From assembly GCF_010729665.1 (NCBI RefSeq), contig NZ_AP022610.1:3472001-3536000 (forward strand): a stretch of 64,000 bases of DNA. The letters are read 5' to 3'. Shown here piece after piece: positions 27,930 through 39,391 of the stretch (positions are counted from its first letter, which is position 1; each line of letters starts with the position of its first letter). The translations under genes and the position numbers were made by a program. A model generated the notes under the pieces. That model had not been told where the DNA came from and did no database searches. It saw only the letters and a list, made by a program, of their open reading frames with translations. This DNA is from Mycolicibacterium madagascariense (GTDB lineage: Bacteria > Actinomycetota > Actinomycetes > Mycobacteriales > Mycobacteriaceae).

Positions 27930-29288
27930 CTACATCGAGGCGATGAGCCGCTTCACGCGTTCGTCGACCGAGCGGAACGGGTCCTTGCACAGGACCGTGC
28001 GCTGAGCCTGGTCGTTGAGCTTCAGGTGCACCCAGTCGACGGTGAAGTCGCGTCCGGCGGCCTGCGCGGCGCTGATGAATTCGCCGCGCAGCTTCGCGCG
28101 CGTGGTCTGGGGCGGCTCGTTGACCGCGGCCTCGATGTCCTCGTCGGTGGTGATCCGCGCCGCCAAACCCTTGCGCTGCAACAGGTCGAAGACCCCACGA
28201 CCGCGTTTGATGTCGTGGTACGCCAGGTCGAGCTGGGCGATCTTGGGATCGGACAGCTCCATGTCGTAGCGGTTCTGGTAGCGCTCGAACAGCTTGCGCT
28301 TGATCACCCAGTCGATCTCGGTGTCGACCTTGGCGAAGTCCTGGCTCTCCACCGCGTCGAGCTGGCGGCCCCACAGATCGACGACCTGCTCGATCTGGGC
28401 GTTGGGCTCGCGGGTCTGCAGGTGTTCGACGGCGCGGCTGTAGTACTCGCGCTGGATGTCCAGCGCGCTGGCCTGCCGTCCGCCGGCCAGGCGCACCGGG
28501 CGCCGACCGGTCAGATCGTGGCTGACCTCGCGGATCGCCCGAATCGGGTTGTCCAGCGAGAAGTCCCGGAACGGTACGCCCGCCTCGATCATCTCCAGCA
28601 CCAGGGCGGCCGTGCCCACCTTCAGCATGGTGGTCGACTCGCACATGTTGGAGTCACCGACGATGACGTGCAGCCGCCGGTACTTCTCGGCGTCGGCGTG
28701 CGGCTCGTCGCGGGTGTTGATGATGGGCCGGCTGCGCGTCGTCGCGCTGGAGACGCCCTCCCAGATGTGCTCGGCACGCTGGCTCAAGCAGAACGCCGCG
28801 GCCTTCGGGGTCTGCAGCACTTTGCCCGCGCCACAGATCAATTGGCGCGTGACCAGGAACGGCAGCAGGACGTCGGAGATCCTGGAGAACTCGCCCGCGC
28901 GGACGATCAGATAGTTCTCGTGGCAGCCGTAGGAGTTGCCGGCCGAGTCGGTGTTGTTCTTGAACAGGTAGATGTCGCCGCCGATGCCCTCGTCGGCGAG
29001 GCGCTGCTCGGCGTCGATCAGCAGGTCCTCCAGGACCCGCTCACCCGCGCGGTCATGGGTGACGAGCTGGACGAGGCTGTCGCATTCGGCCGTCGCGTAC
29101 TCGGGATGGGACCCCACGTCGAGGTACAGCCGAGCGCCGTTGCGCAGGAACACGTTGGAACTGCGGCCCCACGAGACGACGCGGCGGAACAGATAGCGCG
29201 CGACTTCGTCGGGAGAAAGGCGTCGGTGACCGTGAAAAGTGCACGTCACACCGAATTCGGTCTCAATGCCCATGATTCGCCGCTGCAC
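27930..29288 (-). CDS. pafA: Pup--protein ligase PafA
   Basis: A 452-residue enzyme, identical in length to M. tuberculosis PafA and nearly collinear with it. It uses ATP to join the C-terminal Glu of Pup to substrate lysines, marking proteins for the proteasome. Seen are [15 protein letters not shown] with the catalytic Glu/Asp region, [38 protein letters not shown] and [20 protein letters not shown] (glutamine-synthetase-like ATP site). The start is GTG 29288. The convergent lacI ends 10 bases downstream. Confidence 0.97.
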   Translation of the reverse strand: MQRRIMGIETEFGVTCTFHGHRRLSPDEVARYLFRRVVSWGRSSNVFLRNGARLYLDVGSHPEYATAECDSLVQLVTHDRAGERVLEDLLIDAEQRLADEGIGGDIYLFKNNTDSAGNSYGCHENYLIVRAGEFSRISDVLLPFLVTRQLICGAGKVLQTPKAAAFCLSQRAEHIWEGVSSATTRSRPIINTRDEPHADAEKYRRLHVIVGDSNMCESTTMLKVGTAALVLEMIEAGVPFRDFSLDNPIRAIREVSHDLTGRRPVRLAGGRQASALDIQREYYSRAVEHLQTREPNAQIEQVVDLWGRQLDAVESQDFAKVDTEIDWVIKRKLFERYQNRYDMELSDPKIAQLDLAYHDIKRGRGVFDLLQRKGLAARITTDEDIEAAVNEPPQTTRAKLRGEFISAAQAAGRDFTVDWVHLKLNDQAQRTVLCKDPFRSVDERVKRLIASM

Positions 29289-29467
29289 CTAGCCGAGCTT
29301 ACGGGTTACCGGAGACGTGCGTCGTGACACCCACCAGCCCATCCGTAAACGGCTCGGTCGTCGAGGTCGTCGGCGGGCCACCGGACGACGCCGATCGGGG
29401 CTACAGTCAGCCCCGACAAGGATCAGGCCCTGGCCGACGTGCCAGGTCGTCGGAGGAGGAGATTCTG

Positions 29468-29698
29468 ATGGGCTTCAACCCCAGGGATGCCATCGAGTCG
29501 GTCAAGGACATCGCCACGAACGCCATCGACCGGACCGCCGACATCGTCGACAGCGCGGGTCACATCCTCAAGGGCGACGTGTCCGAGGGCGTGCAGGGCA
29601 TCGTCGAGAGCTCGATGGACATCGCCACCCACTCGGTCGACAAGCTCAAGGAGATCGCCACGGGCAGGTCGGACACCCTCGACGACGTCATCGACTGA
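29468..29698 (+). CDS. Small amphipathic-helical protein of unknown function
   Basis: A 76-residue protein starting MGFNPRDAIESVKDIATNAI with a strong GGAGGAGG element seven bases before ATG 29468. The body has repeating 11-residue-like amphipathic pieces (TADIVDSAGHILKGDVSEGV, then DIATHSVDKLKEIATG), which recalls LEA-like or membrane-surface helices. No signal peptide or TM helix is present. It is divergent from pafA and its end overlaps the convergent MFS gene by 11 bases. Confidence 0.65.
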   Translation: MGFNPRDAIESVKDIATNAIDRTADIVDSAGHILKGDVSEGVQGIVESSMDIATHSVDKLKEIATGRSDTLDDVID

Positions 29699-31292
29699 GC
29701 GCGGCCTCCGTCGTCGTAACGGGCGCGATGAGCAGCGTCGCGAGCAGCCCGGCGAGCAGGAACCCCGCTGCCAGCCAGCTGCCCAACGCCACGCCGTGCG
29801 CCATGGCGGCACGCGCCGCGTCGGCGACGGCGGCGGTCTGCGGGGCTGCGGCGAGCCCGTCGATCGCGGCCCCGGCACTACCGACGACCACACTGGTCAG
29901 CCGGTGCGCCTGATCCGCGGGTAGCCCGGCCGCGGTCAGGTCCGAGCCGAGGCGGCTAGTGAAGATGCTGAAGAACGTCGTGGTCAGCACCGCGATGCCC
30001 AGCGCCGAACCCAGCTGCCGAAACACGCTCTGCACCCCGGACCCCTGACCCGCACTCGGTTCGGGCACCTCGGCCAGCACGACGTTGGTCACCTGGGCCG
30101 TCGCGAACCCCACGCCGATGCCGTAGACGAACAACGCCGCGGCGACCGCCCACCACGAGGCGTCCGGGCGCGCGACCATGCCGAGACCGACCAGGCCGAC
30201 GGCCTCCAGCGCCAACCCGAGGCGGACGAGTCCCAGCGCCGACATCGACGTCGCCAGGCCGAAGCTCGCCCCGCTCGCGACGAAACTGCCGACGGCGATG
30301 GGGACGAGGGCCAACCCCGCCTGCACCGGGCTGTATCCGAGCGCGAACTGCAGCCACAGCGGGAGCACCGCGACGATGCCGAATTCGCCGAGACCGATGA
30401 TGAGCGTGGCGACGTTGCCGCTGCGGAACGAGCCGATCGAGAACAACCGGACGTCCATGAGCGCCGTCGTCGGCTGCCCGGCCGGGGTGGCCCTGGCGAG
30501 CGCGACCTGTCGGACCACGAAGGCGGCCAGGGCGGCGGCGGCGAGCACCAGCGCGACCAGGACCGGCGACGGCCCGCGCGTCCACGAGACCCCGAGCGCC
30601 CGCAGCGGTGCAATGCTCACGACCCAGCCGTAGGTGCGCCCCTCGATCAACCCGAAGGCGAGCAGGCCCAGCCCGACGATGGACAGCGCCGCACCGGCGA
30701 CGTCGACGCGTCCCGGGGTGCGCGGCGAACGCGGCAGGAACGCGACGGCGCCGAGGCAGATGACGACGACAAGAGGGATGTTGATGCCGAAAGCCCAACG
30801 CCACGAAGCGTGTTCGGACAGCCAGCCGCCCAGGAGGGGGCCCAGTGCCGTCGCCGCGCCGATGGTGGAACCCCACACCGCGAACGCCTGACCGCGGGCC
30901 TTGCCCGTGAACAGGGCGTTGAGCAGTGACAGCGACGTCGGCAGGATCAGCGCTGCCCCGGCCCCCTGCAGGAAGCGCGCCACCACCAGCAGGGCGCCCG
31001 TCGGGGCGAGACCGGCCAGCAGGCTGGTGGCGCCGAAGAGTACGACGCCGGTGAGGAACACCCGGCGCGCCCCGAGGATGTCGGCCACCCGCCCGACCAC
31101 GAGCAGCAGTGCGGCGAAGACGATGGCGTAGGACTCCTGGATCCACTGGGCCTGCGCCGACGTCACGCCGAGATCCCGCACGATCGATGGGACGATGACG
31201 TTGACGATGGTCGTGTCGACCACGATGAGCGCCACCCCGAGTGCGATGGCGATCAGACCGAGCCATCGGGTGGCCGTCGAGGAGAGGTGCAC
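29688..31292 (-). CDS. DHA2-type MFS drug-efflux transporter
   Basis: A 534-residue, 14-helix transporter of the EmrB/QacA group. It has IVVDTTIVNVIVPSIVRDLG (motif D of the 14-TM family), VVGRVADILGARRVFLTGVV (motif A) and ARFLQGAGAALILPTSLSLL (motif C-like). The likely start is GTG 31292 with AAAGGTAA before it; a longer open frame reaches into the regulator promoter. A divergent MarR-type gene 83 bases away probably controls it. The substrates are unpredictable, probably hydrophobic or cationic compounds. Confidence 0.87.
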   Translation of the reverse strand: MHLSSTATRWLGLIAIALGVALIVVDTTIVNVIVPSIVRDLGVTSAQAQWIQESYAIVFAALLLVVGRVADILGARRVFLTGVVLFGATSLLAGLAPTGALLVVARFLQGAGAALILPTSLSLLNALFTGKARGQAFAVWGSTIGAATALGPLLGGWLSEHASWRWAFGINIPLVVVICLGAVAFLPRSPRTPGRVDVAGAALSIVGLGLLAFGLIEGRTYGWVVSIAPLRALGVSWTRGPSPVLVALVLAAAALAAFVVRQVALARATPAGQPTTALMDVRLFSIGSFRSGNVATLIIGLGEFGIVAVLPLWLQFALGYSPVQAGLALVPIAVGSFVASGASFGLATSMSALGLVRLGLALEAVGLVGLGMVARPDASWWAVAAALFVYGIGVGFATAQVTNVVLAEVPEPSAGQGSGVQSVFRQLGSALGIAVLTTTFFSIFTSRLGSDLTAAGLPADQAHRLTSVVVGSAGAAIDGLAAAPQTAAVADAARAAMAHGVALGSWLAAGFLLAGLLATLLIAPVTTTEAALSR

Positions 31293-31375
31293 AGCAATTA
31301 CCTTTACGATGAAGTATCTTTTTCGCGAAGTTATCGCGGCCACGTCGGCGCTGTCAAACGCGGGAGGAGGAGAGC

Positions 31376-31912
31376 ATGGGCGAATCGCCGCCCGATGACG
31401 TCGCGGCGCACCGTGCCCGGGTCATGGCCGGCCTGCGCGGTTACGGCGCCACGTTCACCGAAGTCAGCCGACGATTCGCGACCTGGCTGTCACTGCACCA
31501 CACCGACGCCGTGGCCCTGCTGGAGATCTTCGAGGCCGAGCAACTCGGAAGTCCTTTGACGCCAGCACGATTGGGCGAGCGCGTCTCGCTGACGTCCGGC
31601 GCGACGACCGCGTTGATCAATCGCCTCGAACGCGCCGAGCACGTCGTGCGGTCGCGGGAGCACGCCGACCGGCGCGTCGTCACCCTGCACACCACCGCCC
31701 AGGTCGCCACGCTGGCCGAGGAGTACTTCGGGCCGCTCGGCGCACGCCTGGATGCCATGATGACGCGCTATCCGCCCGTACAGCTCCGGCTGTTCGAGAC
31801 GTTCGTCCACGATCTGCGCGCCACCATGGAGGCGCATCTACGCGACGGCGATGCGCCTACTCGGCGACCGAATCCTCCACCGGGAGAAGCGATTCCAACG
31901 CCGGGCCCGTGA
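31376..31912 (+). CDS. MarR-family transcriptional regulator
   Basis: A 178-residue winged-helix protein: [20 protein letters not shown] then [20 protein letters not shown] gives the recognition helix and wing. The start ATG 31376 is preceded by GGGAGGAGGAG. It is divergent from the MFS efflux gene, the standard arrangement for a local repressor. The last 18 or so codons ([16 protein letters not shown]) are encoded antisense to the 3' end of prcA and look like read-through rather than conserved domain. The intergenic region contains the 8-base palindrome TTCGCGAA at 31322-31329. Confidence 0.85.
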   Translation: MGESPPDDVAAHRARVMAGLRGYGATFTEVSRRFATWLSLHHTDAVALLEIFEAEQLGSPLTPARLGERVSLTSGATTALINRLERAEHVVRSREHADRRVVTLHTTAQVATLAEEYFGPLGARLDAMMTRYPPVQLRLFETFVHDLRATMEAHLRDGDAPTRRPNPPPGEAIPTPGP

Positions 31913-32591
31913 TGCGCCGGAACGCGCGCCGCGGACGGTTGGCATCGAGGATCGCGATCTCCAGCGTGGCGGGACCGAGCGTACGGGGCTCGGCGCCGTT
32001 GGCGGTGCTCTCCGCGATGCCCGACTTGAGCGCGTCGATGGCGATCTTGGTGGCCTCGCTCAGTCCGGCGTCACCGGTGTAGGACTCCTTGAGCGCGTTG
32101 AGGATTGGCTCGGTGTTGCCACCCATCGCGACGTACTCGGGCTCGTCGTAGATCGACCCGTCGTAGGTGATGCGGTAGAGCTCCGGCGTCTTCGTCTCGC
32201 CGTAGTGGGCGACCTCGGCGACGCACAGCTCGACCTCGTAGGGCTTGGCCTGCTCGGTGAAGATGGTGCCCAGCGTCTGGGCGTACACGTTGGCGAGCTG
32301 GCGCCCCGTGACGTCCCGTCGGTCGTACGCGTAGCCGCGCGTGTCGGCGAACTGGATGCCGCCGCGGCGCAGGTTGTCGAACTCGTTGAACCGCCCGACC
32401 GCGGCGAAGCCCACCCGGTCGTAGAGCTCGGACACCTTCTGCAGGGACCGCGACGGGTTCTCCGCCACGAACAGCACGCCCCCGGAGTAGATCAGCACCA
32501 CGACGCTGCGGCCGCGGGAGATGCCCTTGCGCGCGAGCTCGGAACGCTCACGCATCGCCTGCTCGGGTGAGATGAAGTACGGAAAGCTCAC
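31857..32591 (-). CDS. prcA: Proteasome subunit alpha
   Basis: A 244-residue structural subunit forming the outer rings of the 20S core and its gate. It begins [20 protein letters not shown] and continues [20 protein letters not shown], followed by [20 protein letters not shown], typical of actinobacterial PrcA. It lacks the catalytic N-terminal Thr, as expected for alpha subunits. ATG 32591 overlaps the prcB stop by four bases. The 3' end overlaps the convergent MarR gene by 56 bases. Confidence 0.97.
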   Translation of the reverse strand: MSFPYFISPEQAMRERSELARKGISRGRSVVVLIYSGGVLFVAENPSRSLQKVSELYDRVGFAAVGRFNEFDNLRRGGIQFADTRGYAYDRRDVTGRQLANVYAQTLGTIFTEQAKPYEVELCVAEVAHYGETKTPELYRITYDGSIYDEPEYVAMGGNTEPILNALKESYTGDAGLSEATKIAIDALKSGIAESTANGAEPRTLGPATLEIAILDANRPRRAFRRITGPALESLLPVEDSVAE

Positions 32592-33481
32592 AGGTCGACC
32601 GTCCCGTCGTCGATGCCGAACGACCGGTCGCGCGTGCGCCTTTCGACGACCTCGCGGGCCAGCCCGGCGATGCGCTCCTCGGCGATCTCCTCGGCCCCCT
32701 CGGCCTGGATGGCCACCGCCGTCGGGTAGATCCCGCGGACGAGGTCGGGACCGCCGGTCGCCGAATCGTCGTCCGCGGCGTCGTAGAGCGCCTCGACGGC
32801 CACCGACAGCGCCGTCTCGGCGTCGGTCACCCGCGAGTAGAGCTTCTTGATCGACGACTTGGCGAAGATCGATCCCGACCCCACCGACTGGTAACCCTCC
32901 TGCTCGACGTTCCAGCCGCCGGCCGCGTCGAACGACACGATGCGGCCCGCGCCGTCGGCGTTCGGGTCGTCGAGGTCGTAGCCCACCAGCAGCGGCAGGG
33001 CGACGAAGCCCTGCAACGCCGCACCGAGGTTGCCGCGCACCATGATGGCCAAGCGGTTCACCTTGCCCGCGAACGTCAGTGGAACACCCTCGAGCTTCTC
33101 GTAGTGCTCCAGCTCGACGGCGTAGAGACGGGCGAACTCGACGGCGATGGCCGCGGTGCCCGCGATGCCCGTCGCGGTGTAGTCGTCGGTCACGTGGATC
33201 TTCTGCACGTCGCGACCCGCGATCATGTTGCCCTGGGTGGACCTGCGATCACCCGCGATCAGCACGCCGCCGGGGAACTTGATGGCCACGATCGTCGTGC
33301 CGTGGGGCAGCGCGTTGCTCACCATCGGCTCACCCTCGGGGCCACCGGCGGGCAGCAGGTGCGGAGCCTGCCTGCGCAACAACTCCGAGAAGGACGACAT
33401 GTCCATCGAGCCGGACAGCGCTCCGAGAGCTCCGTGAAACTGAGGGGAAGGTGACAGCCGATCGTTAGGCGGCCAGGTCAC
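32588..33481 (-). CDS. prcB: Proteasome subunit beta (catalytic)
   Basis: A 297-residue Ntn-hydrolase. A propeptide of about 61 residues ends at ALPHG, and autocleavage should expose Thr62 ([11 protein letters not shown]) as nucleophile. The catalytic Lys is in [13 protein letters not shown] context and the core [20 protein letters not shown] is conserved. PrcA and PrcB form the 28-mer core particle that degrades pupylated proteins. ATGA overlaps link it to pup upstream and prcA downstream, so the three are co-translated. Confidence 0.97.
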   Translation of the reverse strand: MTWPPNDRLSPSPQFHGALGALSGSMDMSSFSELLRRQAPHLLPAGGPEGEPMVSNALPHGTTIVAIKFPGGVLIAGDRRSTQGNMIAGRDVQKIHVTDDYTATGIAGTAAIAVEFARLYAVELEHYEKLEGVPLTFAGKVNRLAIMVRGNLGAALQGFVALPLLVGYDLDDPNADGAGRIVSFDAAGGWNVEQEGYQSVGSGSIFAKSSIKKLYSRVTDAETALSVAVEALYDAADDDSATGGPDLVRGIYPTAVAIQAEGAEEIAEERIAGLAREVVERRTRDRSFGIDDGTVDL

Positions 33482-33672
33482 TGTCCGCCCTTTTGGACGT
33501 ATGCCCGCACGAAGTCCTCGGCGTTCTCCTCGAGCACGTCGTCGATCTCGTCGAGCAGATCGTCGGTCTCGTCGGTGAGCTTCTCGCGACGTTCCTGGCC
33601 AGCGGCAGTGCTGCCGGTGGAGTCGTCGTCATCGCCGCCGCCACCACCACGCTTGGTCTGCTCCTGGGCCAT
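33478..33672 (-). CDS. pup: Prokaryotic ubiquitin-like protein Pup
   Basis: A 64-residue, mostly disordered modifier. It starts [17 protein letters not shown], has the Mpa-binding helical region ([20 protein letters not shown]) and ends in GGQ. The terminal Gln must be deamidated to Glu by Dop before PafA can ligate it. It is the first gene of the pup-prcB-prcA unit, with 113 bases between it and the upstream dop stop. Confidence 0.98.
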   Translation of the reverse strand: MAQEQTKRGGGGGDDDDSTGSTAAGQERREKLTDETDDLLDEIDDVLEENAEDFVRAYVQKGGQ

Positions 33673-33785
33673 CGGTGCCTCCTGCGTCTCGTCGAAGCCC
33701 GCCGATTCCTCGGCGGAGCACTCGTCAGCGGACTCACAGCCCGCAGTTCTTCCACCCTACCGGTCGGTGCCGGGAATGCCGGTCG

Positions 33786-35294
33786 TCAGGTCGTGAGCTG
33801 CTCGACGAGTTCGGCCGCGCTGTCCACCGATTCCAGCAATGCCCCCACGTGAGCCTTGCTGCCGCGCAGCGGCTCCAGCGTCGGGATGCGGACCAGCGAG
33901 TCGCCGCCGAGGTCGAAGATCACCGAGTCCCAGCTGGCCGCGGCGATGTCCGCGCCGAACCGGCGCAGGCACTCACCGCGGAAGTAGGCGCGGGTGTCGG
34001 TGGGCGGATTGTCGACGGCGTCGATGACCTGCTGCTCGGTGACGAGGCGCCGCATCGACCCGCGCGCCACCAACCGGTTGTAGAGCCCCTTGTCGAGCCG
34101 CACGTCGGAGTACTGCAGGTCCACCAGGTGCAACCGGGGGGCGGACCAGCCGAGGTTCTCCCGTTGCCGGAAGCCCTCCAGCAGACGCAGCTTCGCCGGC
34201 CAGTCCAGGATCTCGGCACACTCCATCGGATCGCGCTCGAGCAGGTCGAGGACGTTCGCCCACGTCTCGACGACGCGGGCCGCGGCCGGGTCGGGATCGC
34301 GCGAGTCGACGAGCTTGGCCACCCGGTCGAGATAGATGCGCTGCAGGGCGAGCGCGGTCAGCTCGCGCCCGTCGGCCAGCGCGATGGTCGCGCGCAACGA
34401 CGGGTCGCGGCTCACGACGTGCACGGCGTGCACGGGGCGCGCCAACGCCAGGTCGCTGAGGTCCAACCCGTGCGCCGGGCCCTCCTCGATGAGGTCGAGC
34501 ACCAGCGACGTGCAGCCCACCTTGAGGTAGGTGGACGTCTCGGCGAGGTTCGCGTCGCCGATGATGACGTGCAGACGGCGGTACTTGTCGGCGTCGGCGT
34601 GCGGTTCGTCGCGGGTGTTGATGATGCCGCGCTTGAGCGTGGTCTCCAGGCCGACCTCGACCTCGATGTAGTCGGCGCGCTGCGTGAGCTGGAAACCCGG
34701 CTCGTCGCCGGCGGGACCGATGCCCACCCGCCCGGAGCCGGTGACCACCTGCCGCGACACCAGGAACGGCGTCAGCCCGCTGATGACCGCCGAGAACGGG
34801 GTCTGACGGCTCATGAGGTAGTTCTCGTGCGAGCCGTACGAGGCGCCCTTGCCGTCGACGTTGTTCTTGTAGAGCTGGAGCTTGGCCGCCCCCGGCACGC
34901 TCGCCACGTGGCGGGCCGCGGCCTCCATGACGCGCTCCCCCGCCTTGTCCCAGATGACCGCGTCCAGCGGATCGGTCACCTCGGGGGCGGAGTACTCCGG
35001 GTGGGCGTGATCGACGTAGAGCCTCGCGCCGTTGGTCAGGATCATGTTCGCCGCACCGACCTCGTCGGCGTCGACGATCGGCGGCGGGCCGGTGGCCCGG
35101 CTGAGGTCGAAGCCGCGCGCGTCGCGCAGGGGTGACTCGACCTCGTAATCCCAACGCGTCCGCTTGGCCCGTTGAATTCCCGCGGCCGCCGCGTACGCCA
35201 GCACCGCCTGCGTCGAGGTCAAGATCGGATTGGCGGTCGGGTCGGACGGCGAAGAGATGCCGTACTCGACCTCGGTACCGATGATCCGTTGCAT
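33786..35294 (-). CDS. dop: Deamidase/depupylase of Pup (Dop)
   Basis: A 502-residue paralogue of PafA. It deamidates the Pup C-terminal Gln and removes Pup from substrates. Shared motifs with PafA are [60 protein letters not shown] and [20 protein letters not shown]. The Dop-specific loop lies after the first motif. A 30-base palindromic terminator lies between mpa and this gene, so dop probably has its own promoter; pup follows downstream. Confidence 0.96.
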   Translation of the reverse strand: MQRIIGTEVEYGISSPSDPTANPILTSTQAVLAYAAAAGIQRAKRTRWDYEVESPLRDARGFDLSRATGPPPIVDADEVGAANMILTNGARLYVDHAHPEYSAPEVTDPLDAVIWDKAGERVMEAAARHVASVPGAAKLQLYKNNVDGKGASYGSHENYLMSRQTPFSAVISGLTPFLVSRQVVTGSGRVGIGPAGDEPGFQLTQRADYIEVEVGLETTLKRGIINTRDEPHADADKYRRLHVIIGDANLAETSTYLKVGCTSLVLDLIEEGPAHGLDLSDLALARPVHAVHVVSRDPSLRATIALADGRELTALALQRIYLDRVAKLVDSRDPDPAAARVVETWANVLDLLERDPMECAEILDWPAKLRLLEGFRQRENLGWSAPRLHLVDLQYSDVRLDKGLYNRLVARGSMRRLVTEQQVIDAVDNPPTDTRAYFRGECLRRFGADIAAASWDSVIFDLGGDSLVRIPTLEPLRGSKAHVGALLESVDSAAELVEQLTT

Positions 35295-35354
35295 GACACT
35301 CAGCCTAGGGGAAGCCCGGCGGTGGCGGTCGTGCGCCTCGACCCGGGACGGCGA

Positions 35355-35384
35355 ACGGCCCAGCTCCCGCGGGAGCTGGGCCGT
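35355..35384 (-). terminator. Perfect 30-base palindrome downstream of mpa
   Basis: The sequence from 35355 to 35384 is a perfect palindrome (left arm ACGGCCCAGCTCCCG, right arm its exact complement). In RNA it folds into a 13-bp GC-rich stem with a four-base loop. It begins 17 bases after the mpa stop on the minus strand. No U-tract follows, as is common for mycobacterial terminators. It separates mpa from dop transcription. Confidence 0.7.
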
Positions 35385-35401
35385 ATCGGACGTTGCTGGC
35401 C

Positions 35402-37204
35402 CTACAGGTACTGACCCAGGTTGGATTCGGTGTCGATGGCCCTGCTCGCCGACGAGCTCTTGCCCGTGACGAGCGTGCGGATGTAGACGATCCGCTCGCC
35501 CTTCTTGCCCGAGATCCTGGCCCAGTCGTCCGGATTGGTCGTGTTGGGCAGATCCTCGTTCTCGGCGAACTCGTCGACGATCGAGTCGAGCAGGTGCTGA
35601 ATGCGCAACCCGCGCTGACCGCTCTCCAGCACCGACTTGATCGCGTACTTCTTGGCACGGTCGACGACGTTCTGGATCATCGCGCCCGAGTTGAAGTCCT
35701 TGAAGTACATGACCTCCTTGTCACCGTTGGCATAGGTGACCTCGAGGAACCGGTTGTCGTCGATCTCGGCGTACATCCGGTCGACGACCTTCTCGATCAT
35801 CGTCTTGATCGTGATGGCCCGGTCACCGGAGAACTCGTCGAGGTCGTCGGCGTGCACCGGCAGGTCCACGGTCAGGTACTTCGAGAAGATGTCCATCGCC
35901 GACTCGGCGTCGGGCCGCTCGATCTTGATCTTCACGTCGAGGCGGCCGGGCCGCAGGATCGCCGGGTCGATCATGTCCTCGCGGTTGGAGGCGCCGATCA
36001 CGATGACGTTCTCCAGGCCCTCGACGCCGTCGATCTCCGACAGCAGCTGCGGGACCACCGTGGTCTCGACGTCGGAGCTGACGCCGGTGCCACGGGTGCG
36101 GAAGATCGAGTCCATCTCGTCGAAGAACACGATGACGGGCGTGCCCTCCGATGCCTTCTCCCTGGCCCGCTGGAAGATCAGGCGGATGTGCCGCTCGGTC
36201 TCGCCGACGAACTTGTTGAGCAGCTCGGGGCCCTTGATGTTGAGGAAGTAGGACTTCGCCTCGCGGGCGTCCTCGCCGCGCACCTCGGCCATCTTCTTCG
36301 CCAGCGAATTCGCGACGGCCTTGGCGATGAGTGTCTTGCCGCACCCGGGCGGGCCGTAGAGCAACACGCCCTTCGGTGGCCGCAGCGAGTACTCGCGGTA
36401 GAGGTCCTTGTGCAGGAACGGCAGCTCGACGGCATCGCGGATCTGCTCGATCTGGCGGGTCAGGCCACCGATGTCGTGGTAGCTGACGTCGGGCACCTCC
36501 TCCAGGACGAGATCCTCGACCTCGGCCTTTGGGATGCGCTCGAACGCATAGCCGGCCTTGGTGTCGACCAGCAGCGAGTCTCCGGGACGGAGCTTGCGCG
36601 GCTTCCAGTCGTCGTCGTTGCCGTCGGCGTCCGCCTCGTCGGGCAGGAACTCCGCGGCCACCAGAGGTTCGGCCAGCCACACGATGCGTTCCTCGTCGGC
36701 GTGCCCGACGACGAGCGCCCGGTGTCCGTCGGCCAGGATCTCGCGCAGCGTGCTGATCTCGCCGACGGCCTCGTAGGCGCCCGCCTCGACGACCGTCAAC
36801 GCCTCGTTGAGCCGGACCGTCTGGCCCTGCTTGAGATCCTTGACCTCGATGTTCGGCGAGCACGTCAGCCGCATCTTGCGTCCGGAGGTGAACACGTCGA
36901 CCGTGTCGTCCTCGTGGGTCGCCAGCAGCACCCCGTAACCGCTGGGCGGTTGCCCGAGCCGGTCCACTTCCTCACGCAGCGCCAGCAACTGCTGACGGGC
37001 CTCCTTGAGGGTGTCCATCAGCTTGGCGTTGCGCGCGGCCAGGGAATCGATGCGCGTCTCGAGCTGGTGTACGTCCCGAGCGCTGCGCAGGCCGCTGTTC
37101 GGACCCACCGCTTGCTCGAGTTGCTCTCGCAGCATGGCGGCTTCGCGCCGAAGCTGCTCCAATTCGGCGGCATCCTCGCCGGACATGGGCTGTCGTTCAC
37201 TCAT
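35402..37204 (-). CDS. mpa: Proteasome-associated AAA+ ATPase Mpa (ARC)
   Basis: A 600-residue unfoldase that recognises Pup and feeds substrates into the 20S core. In order: an N-terminal coiled coil (about residues 10-80), two OB domains (about 85-240), then the AAA+ module with Walker A GPPGCGKT at 284-291 and Walker [11 protein letters not shown] at 357-366. An arginine-rich sensor region follows. The C-terminus is NLGQYL, the penultimate-Tyr motif that docks into the alpha ring. The start ATG 37204 matches the family length (609 in M. tuberculosis). Confidence 0.97.
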   Translation of the reverse strand: MSERQPMSGEDAAELEQLRREAAMLREQLEQAVGPNSGLRSARDVHQLETRIDSLAARNAKLMDTLKEARQQLLALREEVDRLGQPPSGYGVLLATHEDDTVDVFTSGRKMRLTCSPNIEVKDLKQGQTVRLNEALTVVEAGAYEAVGEISTLREILADGHRALVVGHADEERIVWLAEPLVAAEFLPDEADADGNDDDWKPRKLRPGDSLLVDTKAGYAFERIPKAEVEDLVLEEVPDVSYHDIGGLTRQIEQIRDAVELPFLHKDLYREYSLRPPKGVLLYGPPGCGKTLIAKAVANSLAKKMAEVRGEDAREAKSYFLNIKGPELLNKFVGETERHIRLIFQRAREKASEGTPVIVFFDEMDSIFRTRGTGVSSDVETTVVPQLLSEIDGVEGLENVIVIGASNREDMIDPAILRPGRLDVKIKIERPDAESAMDIFSKYLTVDLPVHADDLDEFSGDRAITIKTMIEKVVDRMYAEIDDNRFLEVTYANGDKEVMYFKDFNSGAMIQNVVDRAKKYAIKSVLESGQRGLRIQHLLDSIVDEFAENEDLPNTTNPDDWARISGKKGERIVYIRTLVTGKSSSASRAIDTESNLGQYL

Positions 37205-37288
37205 GTTGCGCCCCTCCCCGCACCGAAAGTTGGTGCAGTAACACCTTCAACGCTACCGGCGATTCAGAGTTCGTGTGCGGTGTAGGAA

Positions 37289-37316
37289 TTCGACACACCA
37301 GCAACACTGTTAGCCT
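37289..37316 (+). promoter_or_regulatory. Candidate SigA promoter for the MTB12-like gene
   Basis: TTCGAC at 37289-37294 and TAGCCT at 37311-37316 are 16 bases apart, with a TG at 37308-37309 forming an extended -10. The GTG start follows 33 bases after the -10 box, in the divergent mpa/MTB12-like intergenic region. Confidence 0.4.
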
Positions 37317-37349
37317 CCTATGTGAGCACGACCGATCGGAAGGACAGCC

Positions 37350-37856
37350 GTGATCCTGAAATCCCTCGTTACCGGCGTGGCAGCAGCAGCCGTCGTAGCC
37401 GCAGCAGCGGGCGGTGTGACGTCTATTGCACAGAGCGCGAGCTCGGGCGCGTCATCGACCACGGCGGCCATCCAACCCGTCGTGATGGGCATCCCGCTAC
37501 CGCAGGCGCCGTCGCCGCAACTGCAGCAGCCGCTGACCGACACCCTCACCGGACTCGCCGGACCCGGCTCGTTCTCCGGCGCAAAGGGCACCTACATCGA
37601 GGGCGGCCTCGGCCGCTTCGAGAGCATTGCCGCCGACCGTGAGTACAACAAGGCCGCGCAAGAGGGCTACTTCCCCCTGACGTTCCTCGTCGCCGACATC
37701 GACTCCGACGGCACGACCGCGACCGCAAACGTCACGGCCACCGCCGCCACCGGCGCCACCAAGACCGTGCCCGTGTCCTTCGTCGCGGGACCGAGCCCCA
37801 GCGGATGGCAGCTGTCCAAGCAGTCCGCGCTGGCCCTGCTGTCCTCGTCGAGCTAG
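37350..37856 (+). CDS. Secreted MTB12/CFP-2-type low-molecular-weight antigen
   Basis: A 168-residue secreted protein of the MTB12 family. The N-terminal signal peptide reads LVTGVAAAAVVAAAAGGVTS with an A-x-A-type cleavage region near SIAQSASS. The mature part has the family features: IEGGLGRFESIAADREYNKA, FPLTFLVADIDSDGTTATAN and a C-terminal GWQLSKQSALALL. There is no lipobox. The start is GTG 37350 with GGAAGG upstream. A paralogous lipoprotein follows 29 bases later. Confidence 0.85.
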   Translation: MILKSLVTGVAAAAVVAAAAGGVTSIAQSASSGASSTTAAIQPVVMGIPLPQAPSPQLQQPLTDTLTGLAGPGSFSGAKGTYIEGGLGRFESIAADREYNKAAQEGYFPLTFLVADIDSDGTTATANVTATAATGATKTVPVSFVAGPSPSGWQLSKQSALALLSSSS

Positions 37857-37885
37857 TCCGCCTCCCGGCGGAGCCGTAACCGTCG

Positions 37886-39378
<1,493 letters not shown>

Positions 39379-39391
39379 CTAAGCTTCGGGT

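Noticed and set aside
33699..33716. Hairpin CCGCCGA-TTCC-TCGGCGG upstream of pup
   Set aside because: A 7-bp stem is common by chance at this GC content, and it lies in the leader of pup where a terminator would be unexpected.
33675..37285. Long plus-strand frames opposite dop and mpa
   Set aside because: Antisense shadows of two very well conserved genes; composition is atypical and no ribosome sites fit.
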